Positions 1 to 8,289 of a stretch of DNA of 64,000 nt are shown here, piece after piece. The stretch is from Bin87 sp034423115 (lineage in GTDB: Bacteria > Chloroflexota > Dehalococcoidia > Lucifugimonadales > UBA3495), in the NCBI GenBank assembly GCA_034423115.1, contig DAOUJD010000087.1:18946-82945 (forward strand), written 5' to 3'. The notes beneath the pieces are model-generated. The model searched no databases. It had not been told where the DNA came from and saw only the letters and a program-made list of their open reading frames with translations. Within the stretch, counting starts at the first letter, position 1; every line of letters starts with the position of its first letter. A program made the position numbers and the translations under genes.

Positions 1-1107
1 AACGAACTGATCAAGGAGTTACGGGTTACGGGTCTGAACGAGGCCTACCCCGAGCAGCGGGAGCGGTTTGCCCAGTGGTTCGAAAAGCCGCATCCGTACT
101 TGTTGACAGGGCAGGTCGTGGGCAGCCGGGATGCCGATCTTTTCATGCAGGCGTTGGTGGACGGGCACCGGTGCAAGGTCATCGCCACCATGCCCATCGA
201 CGGGCCGGTGCACTTGGGACATGGCGCGTTGGGTAGCCTGCTGATTTATTTCCAGTCGTTGGGCGCGGAAGTTTCGTTGGGTTTTCGGGATGAGTGCGGT
301 TCGCGAGAGGACGCGCGGGACGAGATGTTGGAGAGGTTGCTGACGCTCGCAGCCGCCGGGTTGGATTTGGAGCGCACGGACGCTTATCTACAACTGGATC
401 GATCGACGGTAGTCGAGACGGCTTTTGCCTTGGGAGAGGCGACGCCGTTGAGCGTGTTGAACTCAGCGTTGGGCCTGCGCCTCAGCAGCAGCGTCACCGA
501 CACGTTTCTGCCGTTGCTGCGGTTGGCTGACGTTCTCCATGTGCAACAAAAGGAACTGGGCGGGCCGTGCCGAACGCTGGTGATAGATGGGATAGGCGGC
601 GACGTTTACGTGCGGATGGCGCGGAACATTGCGGAACGGTTCGGGTTCATCAAGCCGTCGGCGCTATATCTGCGCATGATGCGGAGCCTGACGACGTACG
701 ATGATCCGAGCACAGGCAGCGCGGTGGAGGTGATGACTAACAAGGTGCCGCAAGGTCGAATCACCTATGGGGATGCGGCCGAAGACATCAGGCGAAAGAT
801 TGGACGGGCGTACACGGGCGGGCGGCGGACGATGGGCGAGCAGCGGGAGTTGGGTGGCAATCCCGATCCCCGAGTTTGCAGCGTGTCCAGCCTGCATGCT
901 TTTCACGCCACGGTGGAAGCGAAGGAATACCTGGTGTTGCAGAAGCGATGCCGCTCCGGGGAGTTGTTGTGTGGGGAGTGCAAGGGAATGGCGGCGGACC
1001 GAGTGCTAGAATATCTTGAACGGCATCGTGAGGCTCGAAGCGGATTGGACGAGCGGACTGTACGCCGCGCGCACTCGCTCACCGGGCTTGAGTATGGGGA
1101 GGACTGA
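1..1107 (+). CDS. Archaeal-type tryptophanyl-tRNA synthetase paralogue, 5' end outside the window
   Basis: The frame is open from base 1, so the gene begins upstream and 368 residues are visible. It is a class I aminoacyl-tRNA synthetase of the archaeal/eukaryotic TrpRS type. The HIGH-type element GPVHLGH is intact (visible residues about 69-74). The C-terminal signatures AYTGGRR, EQRELGGNP and GELLCGEC match archaeal TrpRS. The lysine-rich KMSKS/KMSAS loop expected before these is not recognisable; the aligned place (nt 730-744) reads VMTNK. Canonical bacterial trpS lies 0.4 kb downstream, so this copy is probably not the housekeeping enzyme. It could be an inhibitor-resistant second synthetase or a repurposed amino-acid-activating protein. 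The family call is firm; the function is unknown. Confidence 0.8.
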   Translation, partial: NELIKELRVTGLNEAYPEQRERFAQWFEKPHPYLLTGQVVGSRDADLFMQALVDGHRCKVIATMPIDGPVHLGHGALGSLLIYFQSLGAEVSLGFRDECGSREDARDEMLERLLTLAAAGLDLERTDAYLQLDRSTVVETAFALGEATPLSVLNSALGLRLSSSVTDTFLPLLRLADVLHVQQKELGGPCRTLVIDGIGGDVYVRMARNIAERFGFIKPSALYLRMMRSLTTYDDPSTGSAVEVMTNKVPQGRITYGDAAEDIRRKIGRAYTGGRRTMGEQRELGGNPDPRVCSVSSLHAFHATVEAKEYLVLQKRCRSGELLCGECKGMAADRVLEYLERHREARSGLDERTVRRAHSLTGLEYGED

Positions 1108-1109
1108 CC

Positions 1110-1277
1110 ATGAAAGAGTTTTTCCTCAACCACATCTGCACCACGCCGCCCTATACCGTCGCGGCCTGCGAGTACCAGTACAACTGGTTGGTCCCGATAG
1201 GGGCGATAATACTGGTCGGTGTTGCCGCTGCCCTGATCGCAACATGGCTACATTGGCGAAGGGGAAGTCCCACGTGA
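1110..1277 (+). CDS. Small single-pass membrane protein
   Basis: A 55-residue protein begins two bases after the TrpRS-like stop. Residues about 26-46 form one hydrophobic helix (from NWLVPIGAII to ALIATW), followed by a positive tail WRRGSPT, which suggests an N-out, C-in orientation. The N-terminal part holds two cysteines (positions 10 and 20). No family is recognised. The stop codon overlaps the GTG start of the next small gene, so the two are probably translationally coupled. The tight spacing suggests cotranscription with the TrpRS paralogue. Confidence 0.5.
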   Translation: MKEFFLNHICTTPPYTVAACEYQYNWLVPIGAIILVGVAAALIATWLHWRRGSPT

Positions 1278-1471
1278 GCGTGGCGCTGCTGTATGTGGTT
1301 TTCGTAGTAGGAATTGGGTTCGCGGGCGCGGTGTTTCACGAATTGGCAGAACGGACGGACCCCATCAGAACGTCCCGGTTTTTCCTGAGGGTTTTGTATC
1401 GAACTGTCTCGTGGTTCTGGCTCGGCGTTGCCGGCATTTTGCTATCGGTAGCTTTCAAGTTATCTTTGTAA
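1274..1471 (+). CDS. Small two-helix membrane protein
   Basis: A 65-residue protein with hydrophobic segments at about residues 2-20 (ALLYVVFVVGIGFAGAV) and 45-64 (WFWLGVAGILLSVAF), joined by a charged loop. I chose the GTG at 1274 because it overlaps the previous stop (GTGA) and has AAGGGGA about 7 bases upstream. An ATG at 1244 in the same frame would add ten residues. No family is recognised. It pairs with the preceding small membrane gene between two TrpRS-related genes. Confidence 0.45.
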   Translation: MSVALLYVVFVVGIGFAGAVFHELAERTDPIRTSRFFLRVLYRTVSWFWLGVAGILLSVAFKLSL

Positions 1472-1521
1472 CGCAGTAACGCATTGAAATTTAGTTGGAT
1501 TATTCGAGAGGATTCTGGACC

Positions 1522-2538
<1,017 letters not shown>

Positions 2539-2574
2539 TCGAGCCCTAGGGAATCCAGTGATGGCAGAAACAAC

Positions 2575-3366
2575 ATGGCTACTGAGGAAATCAACACCTT
2601 CGACGATCTGATGGCTCTGTTGGAACGCAACCCGGAATACCGGGAGCGATTGCGGCAGCAGATATTGGGCGAGGAGTTCGAAAGTCTGCCAGCACAGGTA
2701 CGCACACTGCTGGAGGCGGTGGAATCCCAGGCCGTCACGCTGGGGAAGCACAGCCGGCTTTTGGAAGAGCACAGCCGGCTGCTGGAAGAGCACACGCGGC
2801 TGCTGGAAGGTCACACGCGACTTCTTGAGGAGCACACCAATTGGCTGCAAGGCATCGACCGCCGGTTGGATCGACACGAGAGGCAACTGAACCGTCTGCT
2901 TGGCGACGAAGCCGAGCGCAGGTTCCGCGACAACGCCGCCGGCCATTTCGGACACCTGCTCCGGCGCATTCGGTTAATCGATAAATCGGCGTTGGCCGAT
3001 GAGATCGACGACGCCATCGACACCGGCCTCCTCACCGAGAGCGACCGCCGGGCTCTGATGGCTTTGGACGTAGTGGTACGCGGACTCGACCGAAATACCC
3101 GGGAAGAATGCCGGTTGGCCGTGGAAGTGTCGTCCGGTATCGGTGAGCGTGACATCATGCGAGCCGCAGACCGTGCCGAGTTGCTTGCTAAATTGACCGG
3201 CTTGCCGACCCGGGCCGTCGTCGCCGGCTATTCCATATCAAACGCTTACAGACAATTGGCCGAAGATAACGGCGTATCCGTAACCATCACCGACGCACCC
3301 GACGCCGGCGAACCGGAAGGGGATGATGGGATGTCCACCGCCAATAGTTCGGCAAGCTCAACATGA
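2575..3366 (+). CDS. Coiled-coil protein with a C-terminal nuclease-like domain
   Basis: 263 residues. Residues about 58-90 form a coiled coil made of near-identical heptads (HSRLLEE, HTRLLEG). The C-terminal half (about 110-240) resembles bacterial proteins with a PD-(D/E)XK-like core. The segment ECRLAVEVSSGIGERD is followed by a helix and strand (LLAKLTGLPTRAVVAGYSI), as in that fold. The expected E-x-K is E-V-S here, so catalysis is doubtful. The tail is Ser/Asp-rich and low complexity. It follows trpS by 36 bases. Function unknown; the fold is an inference from motif layout. Confidence 0.65.
   Translation: MATEEINTFDDLMALLERNPEYRERLRQQILGEEFESLPAQVRTLLEAVESQAVTLGKHSRLLEEHSRLLEEHTRLLEGHTRLLEEHTNWLQGIDRRLDRHERQLNRLLGDEAERRFRDNAAGHFGHLLRRIRLIDKSALADEIDDAIDTGLLTESDRRALMALDVVVRGLDRNTREECRLAVEVSSGIGERDIMRAADRAELLAKLTGLPTRAVVAGYSISNAYRQLAEDNGVSVTITDAPDAGEPEGDDGMSTANSSASST
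2749..2832 (+). repeat. Four tandem 21-bp units coding coiled-coil heptads
   Basis: Four 21-bp direct repeats (CACAGCCGGCT-type units), with a partial fifth, encode the heptads H-(S/T)-R-L-L-E-E/G. Unit number probably varies between strains by slippage. Confidence 0.7.
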
Positions 3367-3511
3367 GCGGTAGGGGAAAGCCGGATTAAGGATCGTAAAC
3401 GACGCGGCAACCGAAACCGTTGCCCGTTTTTTGGCGCCGTGATAGCGTAACGCCGCCGCGCCGAGTGGATTGGCCCGGACACCGCGCAACCAGCCAACCG
3501 GAGGGAACGAT

Positions 3512-4741
3512 ATGGCAGGTAACCCGCGAGACAAGTACTGCATTGTAGGAGTCGGAGAGACCGAATACAGCCGAGCCTCTGGCCGGACTACCCGTGCCCT
3601 GGGAGCCGAGGCCATCCGCAACGCGATGAACGACGCTGGCCTGACGCCCGACCAAGTGGACGGGATGCTCAGCTATCACGGGGGCGACTCCACGCCATCC
3701 ACGTCGATTCAGTACGACCTAGGGATACGCCCCAACTTCTACATGGACTGCTCCGGGGGTGGATCGTCCACGGAGGCGCTGGTGGGTCTGGCCATCGGGG
3801 CCATCGAGGCCGGTATGTGCGATGTGGTGGCGATTTTCCGGTCGATGAACGGGTACTCCAACGTGCGCATTGGTGGGACGGGCGCCAGGGCGTCCGCCCC
3901 CATTGGTGGGTTGGACCTGATGAAACGGCCCTATGGGTTGATCAGCGCTGTGCAGCAGTTTGCATACACGTTCACGCGGCACATGGCCGAGTACGGCGTG
4001 AAGTCCGAAGACCTGGCGGCGATCAAGGTGGCGCACTCAATCCACGCGTCCAACAACCCCAAGGCGCTGATGAAGCACCGGGTTACCGTGGACGACGTAA
4101 TGAACTCCCGGTGGATCATCCGGCCGGTGGCGCATTTGCTGGACTGCTGCCTGGAAACCGACAACGCCACCTGTGTGATTGTTACCTCCGCAGAACGGGC
4201 CGGGGACCTGAAACACAAGCCCGTGTACATCAAGGGTGTGCAGGGCCGCGGCACCAAGCCGGGCGGCGACTTCCACTATCAGCATGGGCCGATCACACGC
4301 GTGGCCGGCCATTACGTGGGTCCCCGCGTGTTTGAGTTGGCGGGCGTGAAGCACGAGGACGTTGACATCACGGGTTGCTACGACGCGTTCACGTACACGG
4401 TGCTGCTGCAGTTCGAGGACTATGGGTGGTGCGAGAAGGGCGAGGGCAAGGACTACGTGACGAGCGGAATCATCAACCTGGGCGGCAGGCGGCCCAACAA
4501 CCTTAGCGGGGGGCACCTCTGCGAGGGGTACACGCACGGCATGAACATGGTCATCGAGAACGTGCGGCAACTGCGGGGCATGGTGGACGACTACTGCCCG
4601 GGCGCGCTGGAAGGCGATCACACCTACGATTACGCAGAGGGTGGATGTCGGCAAGTAAAGGACGCCAAGATCAGCATGAACATGGGTTGGGGAACGCCGG
4701 CGGTAGGCAGCTCACTTATCATGGGCAACGTGCTCAACTAA
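3512..4741 (+). CDS. Thiolase-superfamily protein (SCPx/Ltp2-like), probable retro-aldolase partner
   Basis: 409 residues with the thiolase fold. The N-terminus KYCIVGVGETEYSR and the GHLCEGYTHG histidine loop are typical of the SCPx/lipid-transfer branch. The position that usually carries the nucleophile (C-A-S-G-S-S) reads S-G-G-G-S-S, so the catalytic cysteine is missing. Ltp2-type members also lack it and work with a DUF35 partner as retro-aldolases in steroid side-chain degradation. A DUF35 gene follows 23 bases downstream. I start at ATG 3512, preceded by GGAGGGAA. The substrate cannot be told from sequence. It acts in the cytoplasm. Confidence 0.85.
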   Translation: MAGNPRDKYCIVGVGETEYSRASGRTTRALGAEAIRNAMNDAGLTPDQVDGMLSYHGGDSTPSTSIQYDLGIRPNFYMDCSGGGSSTEALVGLAIGAIEAGMCDVVAIFRSMNGYSNVRIGGTGARASAPIGGLDLMKRPYGLISAVQQFAYTFTRHMAEYGVKSEDLAAIKVAHSIHASNNPKALMKHRVTVDDVMNSRWIIRPVAHLLDCCLETDNATCVIVTSAERAGDLKHKPVYIKGVQGRGTKPGGDFHYQHGPITRVAGHYVGPRVFELAGVKHEDVDITGCYDAFTYTVLLQFEDYGWCEKGEGKDYVTSGIINLGGRRPNNLSGGHLCEGYTHGMNMVIENVRQLRGMVDDYCPGALEGDHTYDYAEGGCRQVKDAKISMNMGWGTPAVGSSLIMGNVLN

Positions 4742-4764
4742 ACGTCCTGAGACGGAGATTTACC

Positions 4765-5277
4765 ATGCCAAATTACACATACCGGGGCATCGTGTTGAGC
4801 GTCCCCGAGAACGATTCCGAGTACAAGGGTTACTTTGAAGCCGCCGGAGAGGGTCGCCTGGTGGTCAAGAAATGCGCCGACTGCGGACTGCTGCGCGGCG
4901 AGCCAGGTCCGGCCTGCCCGTGGTGTACGTCGATCAACTGGGAGTGGCAGCAGGTGTCGGGCAAGGGCACCATCTACTCCTATCAGGTGGTGGCGCACAC
5001 GGTGATTCCCAGCTTCCGCGACCTGACGCCGTTTGCCATCGTGCTGGTGGAGTTGGACGAGCAGCGCGGTCAGCCCGACGAGTTCGACGGCTTGCGCATC
5101 ACCGGGAACCTGGTGGACGCGGAATTCAACATGGAAAAGGAAGAAAACGTTGGAATCGGCAAGCGGGTCGAGGCGGTGTTCCAACCGGTGCAGGAAGGTT
5201 TCATGCTGCCGCAATGGAGACTGATCGACGAGCCGGACCAGGGGTTCACGTGGTCGCACGAGGTGCCGGTGGGATAG
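4765..5277 (+). CDS. DUF35 OB-fold/zinc-ribbon acyl-CoA-binding partner
   Basis: 170 residues. The rubredoxin-like zinc ribbon has cysteine pairs CADC and CPWC in the N-terminal third. An OB-fold follows (GKGTIYSYQVVAHTV to the C-terminus). DUF35 proteins bind acyl-CoA and pair with thiolase-type enzymes. The gene sits directly behind a thiolase-like gene lacking the nucleophile, as in Ltp2-ChsH2 aldolases. The start at 4765 follows GGAGATTT; a longer frame upstream overlaps the thiolase gene and is unlikely to be used. Confidence 0.88.
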   Translation: MPNYTYRGIVLSVPENDSEYKGYFEAAGEGRLVVKKCADCGLLRGEPGPACPWCTSINWEWQQVSGKGTIYSYQVVAHTVIPSFRDLTPFAIVLVELDEQRGQPDEFDGLRITGNLVDAEFNMEKEENVGIGKRVEAVFQPVQEGFMLPQWRLIDEPDQGFTWSHEVPVG

Positions 5278-5617
5278 TCTGCGATCAGGTGGGGTGCGCT
5301 ACCGAGGGCGACCCACGGGTGCCCCTACGTTTTGACGCAGTTCAGGGGCTGACTTCGGCAGGGTTGTCGCCGATGGGGAGATAGTGCACACCGGCGGATT
5401 CCAGGATTAACATTCACGTTGGGACAATCGTTGAGGCGCGCCGGGCCGGAATGGAAATCGCCGATGCCGCGAACTCAGGGTCGCCGACCGCAACCTCGCT
5501 GGGCATTCTGAGGATTGAGGCGGCTCCGGGATACTGTCGACGGTGTCGTGGTCGAAATGCGTGGGCTGCATAGCCGTGGTACCCGAGCCACCAGGGGCCA
5601 GCGAGCGCCGTCGAAAA
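5278..5617. other. Non-coding interval between convergent genes
   Basis: No supported gene. It contains a short GC palindrome near 5299-5330 (GGGCGACCCACGGGTGCCCC) of the kind scattered between genes in this genome, and borders a larger repeat at 5618. Confidence 0.4.
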
Positions 5618-5655
5618 TCCCCCTTACCCCAACCCTCTCCCACCAAGGGAGAGGA
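5618..5655. repeat. Intergenic palindrome, CCCTCTCCC family, copy 1
   Basis: AACCCTCTCCCACCAAGGGAGAGG forms a strong hairpin. Near-identical copies lie at 26752 and 35847. It sits at the end of the convergent SnoaL-like gene and could also act as a terminator. Confidence 0.75.
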
Positions 5656-5673
5656 AGTTTTGAGAGACTGTCG

Positions 5674-6090
5674 TCAGGACGCCGGCCGCCACATTTCGTA
5701 GCCGATTTCCTTGCTGATGAGGCCGCCACGCATTTCGAAGATGTGTACGAGGCGCATTTCGACTTGGGTTCCCGGCTGGAGGGGCAGGTAGCCTTCGCCA
5801 GTGAGCCGGAAGCGCACGACGCTGTCGTCGACTACGCGATCCTCGGTGGCGAAGCGCTGGAGGGTCTCGAACTCAACGTCCTCCATCTTGGCGAACATCT
5901 GGGTGTAGTTGTCGGCGACGGCGCGCTTGCCCTCGAAACGAAGGCCGCGAGCGGGCGCTTCCCAGACCACGTCGTCGGTGTAGAGATCTAGGGCCGCTTC
6001 CACCTCGTTGGTAGCTTCGGAGTGGAAGTGAGCCTCGACGGCGGCGAGGTTAGCGGCGATAACGTCGGGGCTAGTGGTCGCGGAGGACAT
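5674..6090 (-). CDS. SnoaL-like/NTF2-fold protein
   Basis: 138 residues with the NTF2/SnoaL cone fold: an N-terminal helix (NLAAVEAHFHSEA), then LYTDDVVWEAP, a second helix and a curved C-terminal sheet ending HIFEMRGGLISKEIGYEMW. Such proteins act as small isomerases, cyclases, dehydratases or ligand-binding accessory domains. The start at 6090 has GAGGAG about 8 bases upstream on this strand. The longer open frame through the neighbouring acetamidase gene is antisense and was not used. It is divergent from the acetamidase gene. Substrate unknown. Confidence 0.8.
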   Translation of the reverse strand: MSSATTSPDVIAANLAAVEAHFHSEATNEVEAALDLYTDDVVWEAPARGLRFEGKRAVADNYTQMFAKMEDVEFETLQRFATEDRVVDDSVVRFRLTGEGYLPLQPGTQVEMRLVHIFEMRGGLISKEIGYEMWRPAS

Positions 6091-6120
6091 GGCGGCTACT
6101 CCTCTCAATAGTGGGGTTTC

Positions 6121-6149
6121 TTGACACGTTCGGGGGCCGTCGATAGCAT
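6121..6149 (+). promoter_or_regulatory. Sigma70-type promoter of the acetamidase gene
   Basis: TTGACA, a 17-base spacer, then TAGCAT. It lies 47 bases before the ATG at 6196, and its layout matches other promoters in the window. Confidence 0.65.
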
Positions 6150-6195
6150 CCGGCGAGGCGGCCACTGGAACAGCGCGGCCGGGAGGGAAAACCCG

Positions 6196-7305
6196 ATGCA
6201 GAGCATTACGATAGACCGTAGCAAGCCCCTTCGCGAGGAGTCTAACACAGGGCATAACCGCTGGCATCCGGACATTTCGCCGGTGGTGGAAGTGGACGAG
6301 GGAGAGGAGGTGGTGATGGAGACGCGGGACGCCTTCGACGGGCAGATGCGTCCGGGCATTACAGAGGCGGACTTTGGCGGCATGGATGCCGGCGTGATTC
6401 ATCCGCTGACGGGTCCGGTGGCGGTGAAGGGCGCGGAGCCGGGCGACCTGCTGGAGGTGGAGTTCGTGGACATCCAGCCGCAACCCTATGCGTTTAGCGT
6501 CATTTTCCCAGGGTTTGGGTTCCTGCGGGACGTGTTCACAGAGCCTTTCATGGTGCATTGGAGCATCTCCGACGGGTACGCGACGTCGGAGCAGATACCG
6601 GGGGTTCGGGTGCCGGGAGCGTCGTTTATGGGGGTGTCGGGTGTCGCACCGTCGCATGCGCAGTTGGAGGCGTGGACGCGACGAGAGGCTGAGTTGGCGG
6701 AGCGAGGCGGAGTGGCGTTGCCGCCGGACGTGGGCGGCGCCGTTCCAGAGTCGGGTGCTGGCGCGACCCACGGGATCCGCACGCTGCCGCCCCGGGAGAA
6801 TGGCGGCAACTTTGACGTCAAGCAGCTTTCCACGGGCGCCAAGCTGATGCTTCCGGTAGCTGCGGACGGAGCGCTGTTCTCGACAGGGGACGGGCACTTT
6901 GCACAGGGCGACGGCGAGGTGTGCGTGACGGCGGTGGAGATGGGAGCGACCTGTACGGTGCGGTTCCGAGTGCTGAAGGGCGAGGCGGAACGGCACAACA
7001 TACGATGGCCGCGGTTCAGTAGGGAGGACTACTACATCGCGCCCGAGTGGGCCGCGCCGCGACGGTTCATCGCGACCATGGGTATGCCGGTTACCGACGA
7101 CGGAGTGAACGACGGGGAAAATGTGACGCTGGCCTGCCGCAACGCCATTCTGAACATGATCGACCTGTTGCAGGAGCGCGGGTTCAGCCGTAACCAAGCC
7201 TACGTGATTTGCAGCGTAGGGGTGGACCTGAAGGTGAGCAACGTGGTGGACGTGCCGAACTATACGGTGTCGGCGTTCTTGCCGGAGGACTTGTTTGTGG
7301 GGTAG
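6196..7305 (+). CDS. Acetamidase/formamidase family amidohydrolase
   Basis: 369 residues. FmdA/AmdA-family enzymes hydrolyse formamide or acetamide to ammonia and a carboxylate. Family features include the N-terminal HNRWHPDISP block, GDLLEVEFVDIQP, GGNFDVKQLSTGAKLMLPV and the DGHFAQGDGEVC motif. Length is typical. ATG 6196 follows GGGAGGG and a clear promoter; upstream in-frame starts lack an RBS. It is probably a single-gene unit making nitrogen available from short-chain amides. Exact substrate unresolved. Confidence 0.9.
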   Translation: MQSITIDRSKPLREESNTGHNRWHPDISPVVEVDEGEEVVMETRDAFDGQMRPGITEADFGGMDAGVIHPLTGPVAVKGAEPGDLLEVEFVDIQPQPYAFSVIFPGFGFLRDVFTEPFMVHWSISDGYATSEQIPGVRVPGASFMGVSGVAPSHAQLEAWTRREAELAERGGVALPPDVGGAVPESGAGATHGIRTLPPRENGGNFDVKQLSTGAKLMLPVAADGALFSTGDGHFAQGDGEVCVTAVEMGATCTVRFRVLKGEAERHNIRWPRFSREDYYIAPEWAAPRRFIATMGMPVTDDGVNDGENVTLACRNAILNMIDLLQERGFSRNQAYVICSVGVDLKVSNVVDVPNYTVSAFLPEDLFVG

Positions 7306-7316
7306 AGGGCAGCCGG

Positions 7317-7727
7317 TCAAGGGGTCCAATCGTCCCGACTCAACCATAATTCGATGCGGTCGCGGTAAAGCCGGGCGATGAAGGGCGCGGGGTTGTTGCG
7401 CAAGAACTCGATGATCTGATCGCGCAGGCTCAAGAATATCTGGGCCATTTCCTGCCGGGTCCCGCTGGCCCGAAGAATAATCACGTGCCCGCCGTGAAGC
7501 ATAACCGCGTCGCGTTCCGGTTGGTTGTACCGGATATCTCGGTCGTGGGTGATTATCACCCAGCCCCTTCGTGCGGCCAACGGTATCCAGTCTATATCCT
7601 TTGTCCCCACGTTATGGTGGTCAAGCAATATTTCAACAGGGATACCGGCGTCCCGCAGAGTATCTGGAAAAACAACCGTGCCCAAGTTCTCGTCGACAAA
7701 TAAAGTGATATCAGATGGCCATTTCAT
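7317..7727 (-). CDS. PIN-like toxin (VapC45/DUF5615 type)
   Basis: 136 residues. The N-terminus DITLFVDENLG supplies the first acidic residues of a Mut7-C/DUF5615-type PIN-like fold. ITHDRDI supplies the second group. The C-terminal helix carries aromatic and charged residues. Such proteins are putative RNases of toxin-antitoxin pairs. Its start at 7727 overlaps the preceding antitoxin end by 17 bases, the usual coupling. It is the last gene of a minus-strand operon behind two CoA-transferases. Confidence 0.8.
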   Translation of the reverse strand: MKWPSDITLFVDENLGTVVFPDTLRDAGIPVEILLDHHNVGTKDIDWIPLAARRGWVIITHDRDIRYNQPERDAVMLHGGHVIILRASGTRQEMAQIFLSLRDQIIEFLRNNPAPFIARLYRDRIELWLSRDDWTP

Positions 7728-8289
7728 ACCGCACGGCTTCTTCGATTTTCGCCAGCTCAATGCGGAAGTCTTCAGCCAGTTCCATAAGTGGCTCTCCGGC
7801 TTTGACAAATTTGGCGATTGTGCGCGTGGTTACACCTGTGCCAGTGATCACTGGTCGCCCGAATTTGACCCCCGGATCAATCGCGACCAGTTTAGGGTCT
7901 TCTCGACCGAATCCACGGGTGAACGGATAGAACCGTATCGGCACTCCATCGCTGTCGTACTCGATGCGATTGGTGCAGAAGTCCGCCTTTGCAGAATAGT
8001 GTCGCTCCGACGCAAAACTGCCGTGCTTTGCGTTCAGGACGCTTGTCAGCAGTTCTTTGGTTGGCGTTTCGCGATTCCGACGCAGAGACGACAGGACAAA
8101 GATTTCCACCAAGTTGGTGAAGGAGAGGGCCGTGGGATCGGACCCTGCCGCTTGCACCAGCGGTTTTTCGCCCTCTGAATCCTTTGAAGCAGAGGTCGTT
8201 ACCCAACGGCGCACCGTTGACACGGGCAGACCCAGGTACCGGGCACATTCCGGTACTGAGTACAGCGGAACGTGCCTCGGGTCGTCCAT
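7711..8289 (-). CDS. Antitoxin with MerR-like HTH and DUF433 domain (VapB45 type)
   Basis: 192 residues. The N-terminal helix-turn-helix (YSVPECARYLGLPVSTVRRW) would bind the operon promoter. The C-terminal DUF433 part (FGRPVITGTGVTTRTIAKFV then a helix ending EEAVRYEM) is typical of antitoxins next to DUF5615 toxins. Its ATG overlaps the stop of the upstream CoA-transferase by one base (TAATG), so it is translated in the same operon. Autoregulation is inferred from the domain make-up. Confidence 0.8.
   Translation of the reverse strand: MDDPRHVPLYSVPECARYLGLPVSTVRRWVTTSASKDSEGEKPLVQAAGSDPTALSFTNLVEIFVLSSLRRNRETPTKELLTSVLNAKHGSFASERHYSAKADFCTNRIEYDSDGVPIRFYPFTRGFGREDPKLVAIDPGVKFGRPVITGTGVTTRTIAKFVKAGEPLMELAEDFRIELAKIEEAVRYEMAI

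Noticed and set aside
1472..1521. T-box or other tRNA-sensing leader before trpS
   Set aside because: The gap is only 50 bases and shows no stem or T-box consensus.
2749..2850. Possible CRISPR-like short repeats
   Set aside because: Units are 21 bp, directly adjacent, without spacers, and encode coiled-coil heptads.
6091..7347. Minus-strand extension of the SnoaL-like frame through the acetamidase gene
   Set aside because: Antisense to a well-supported gene; the SnoaL domain has its own ATG and RBS at 6090.
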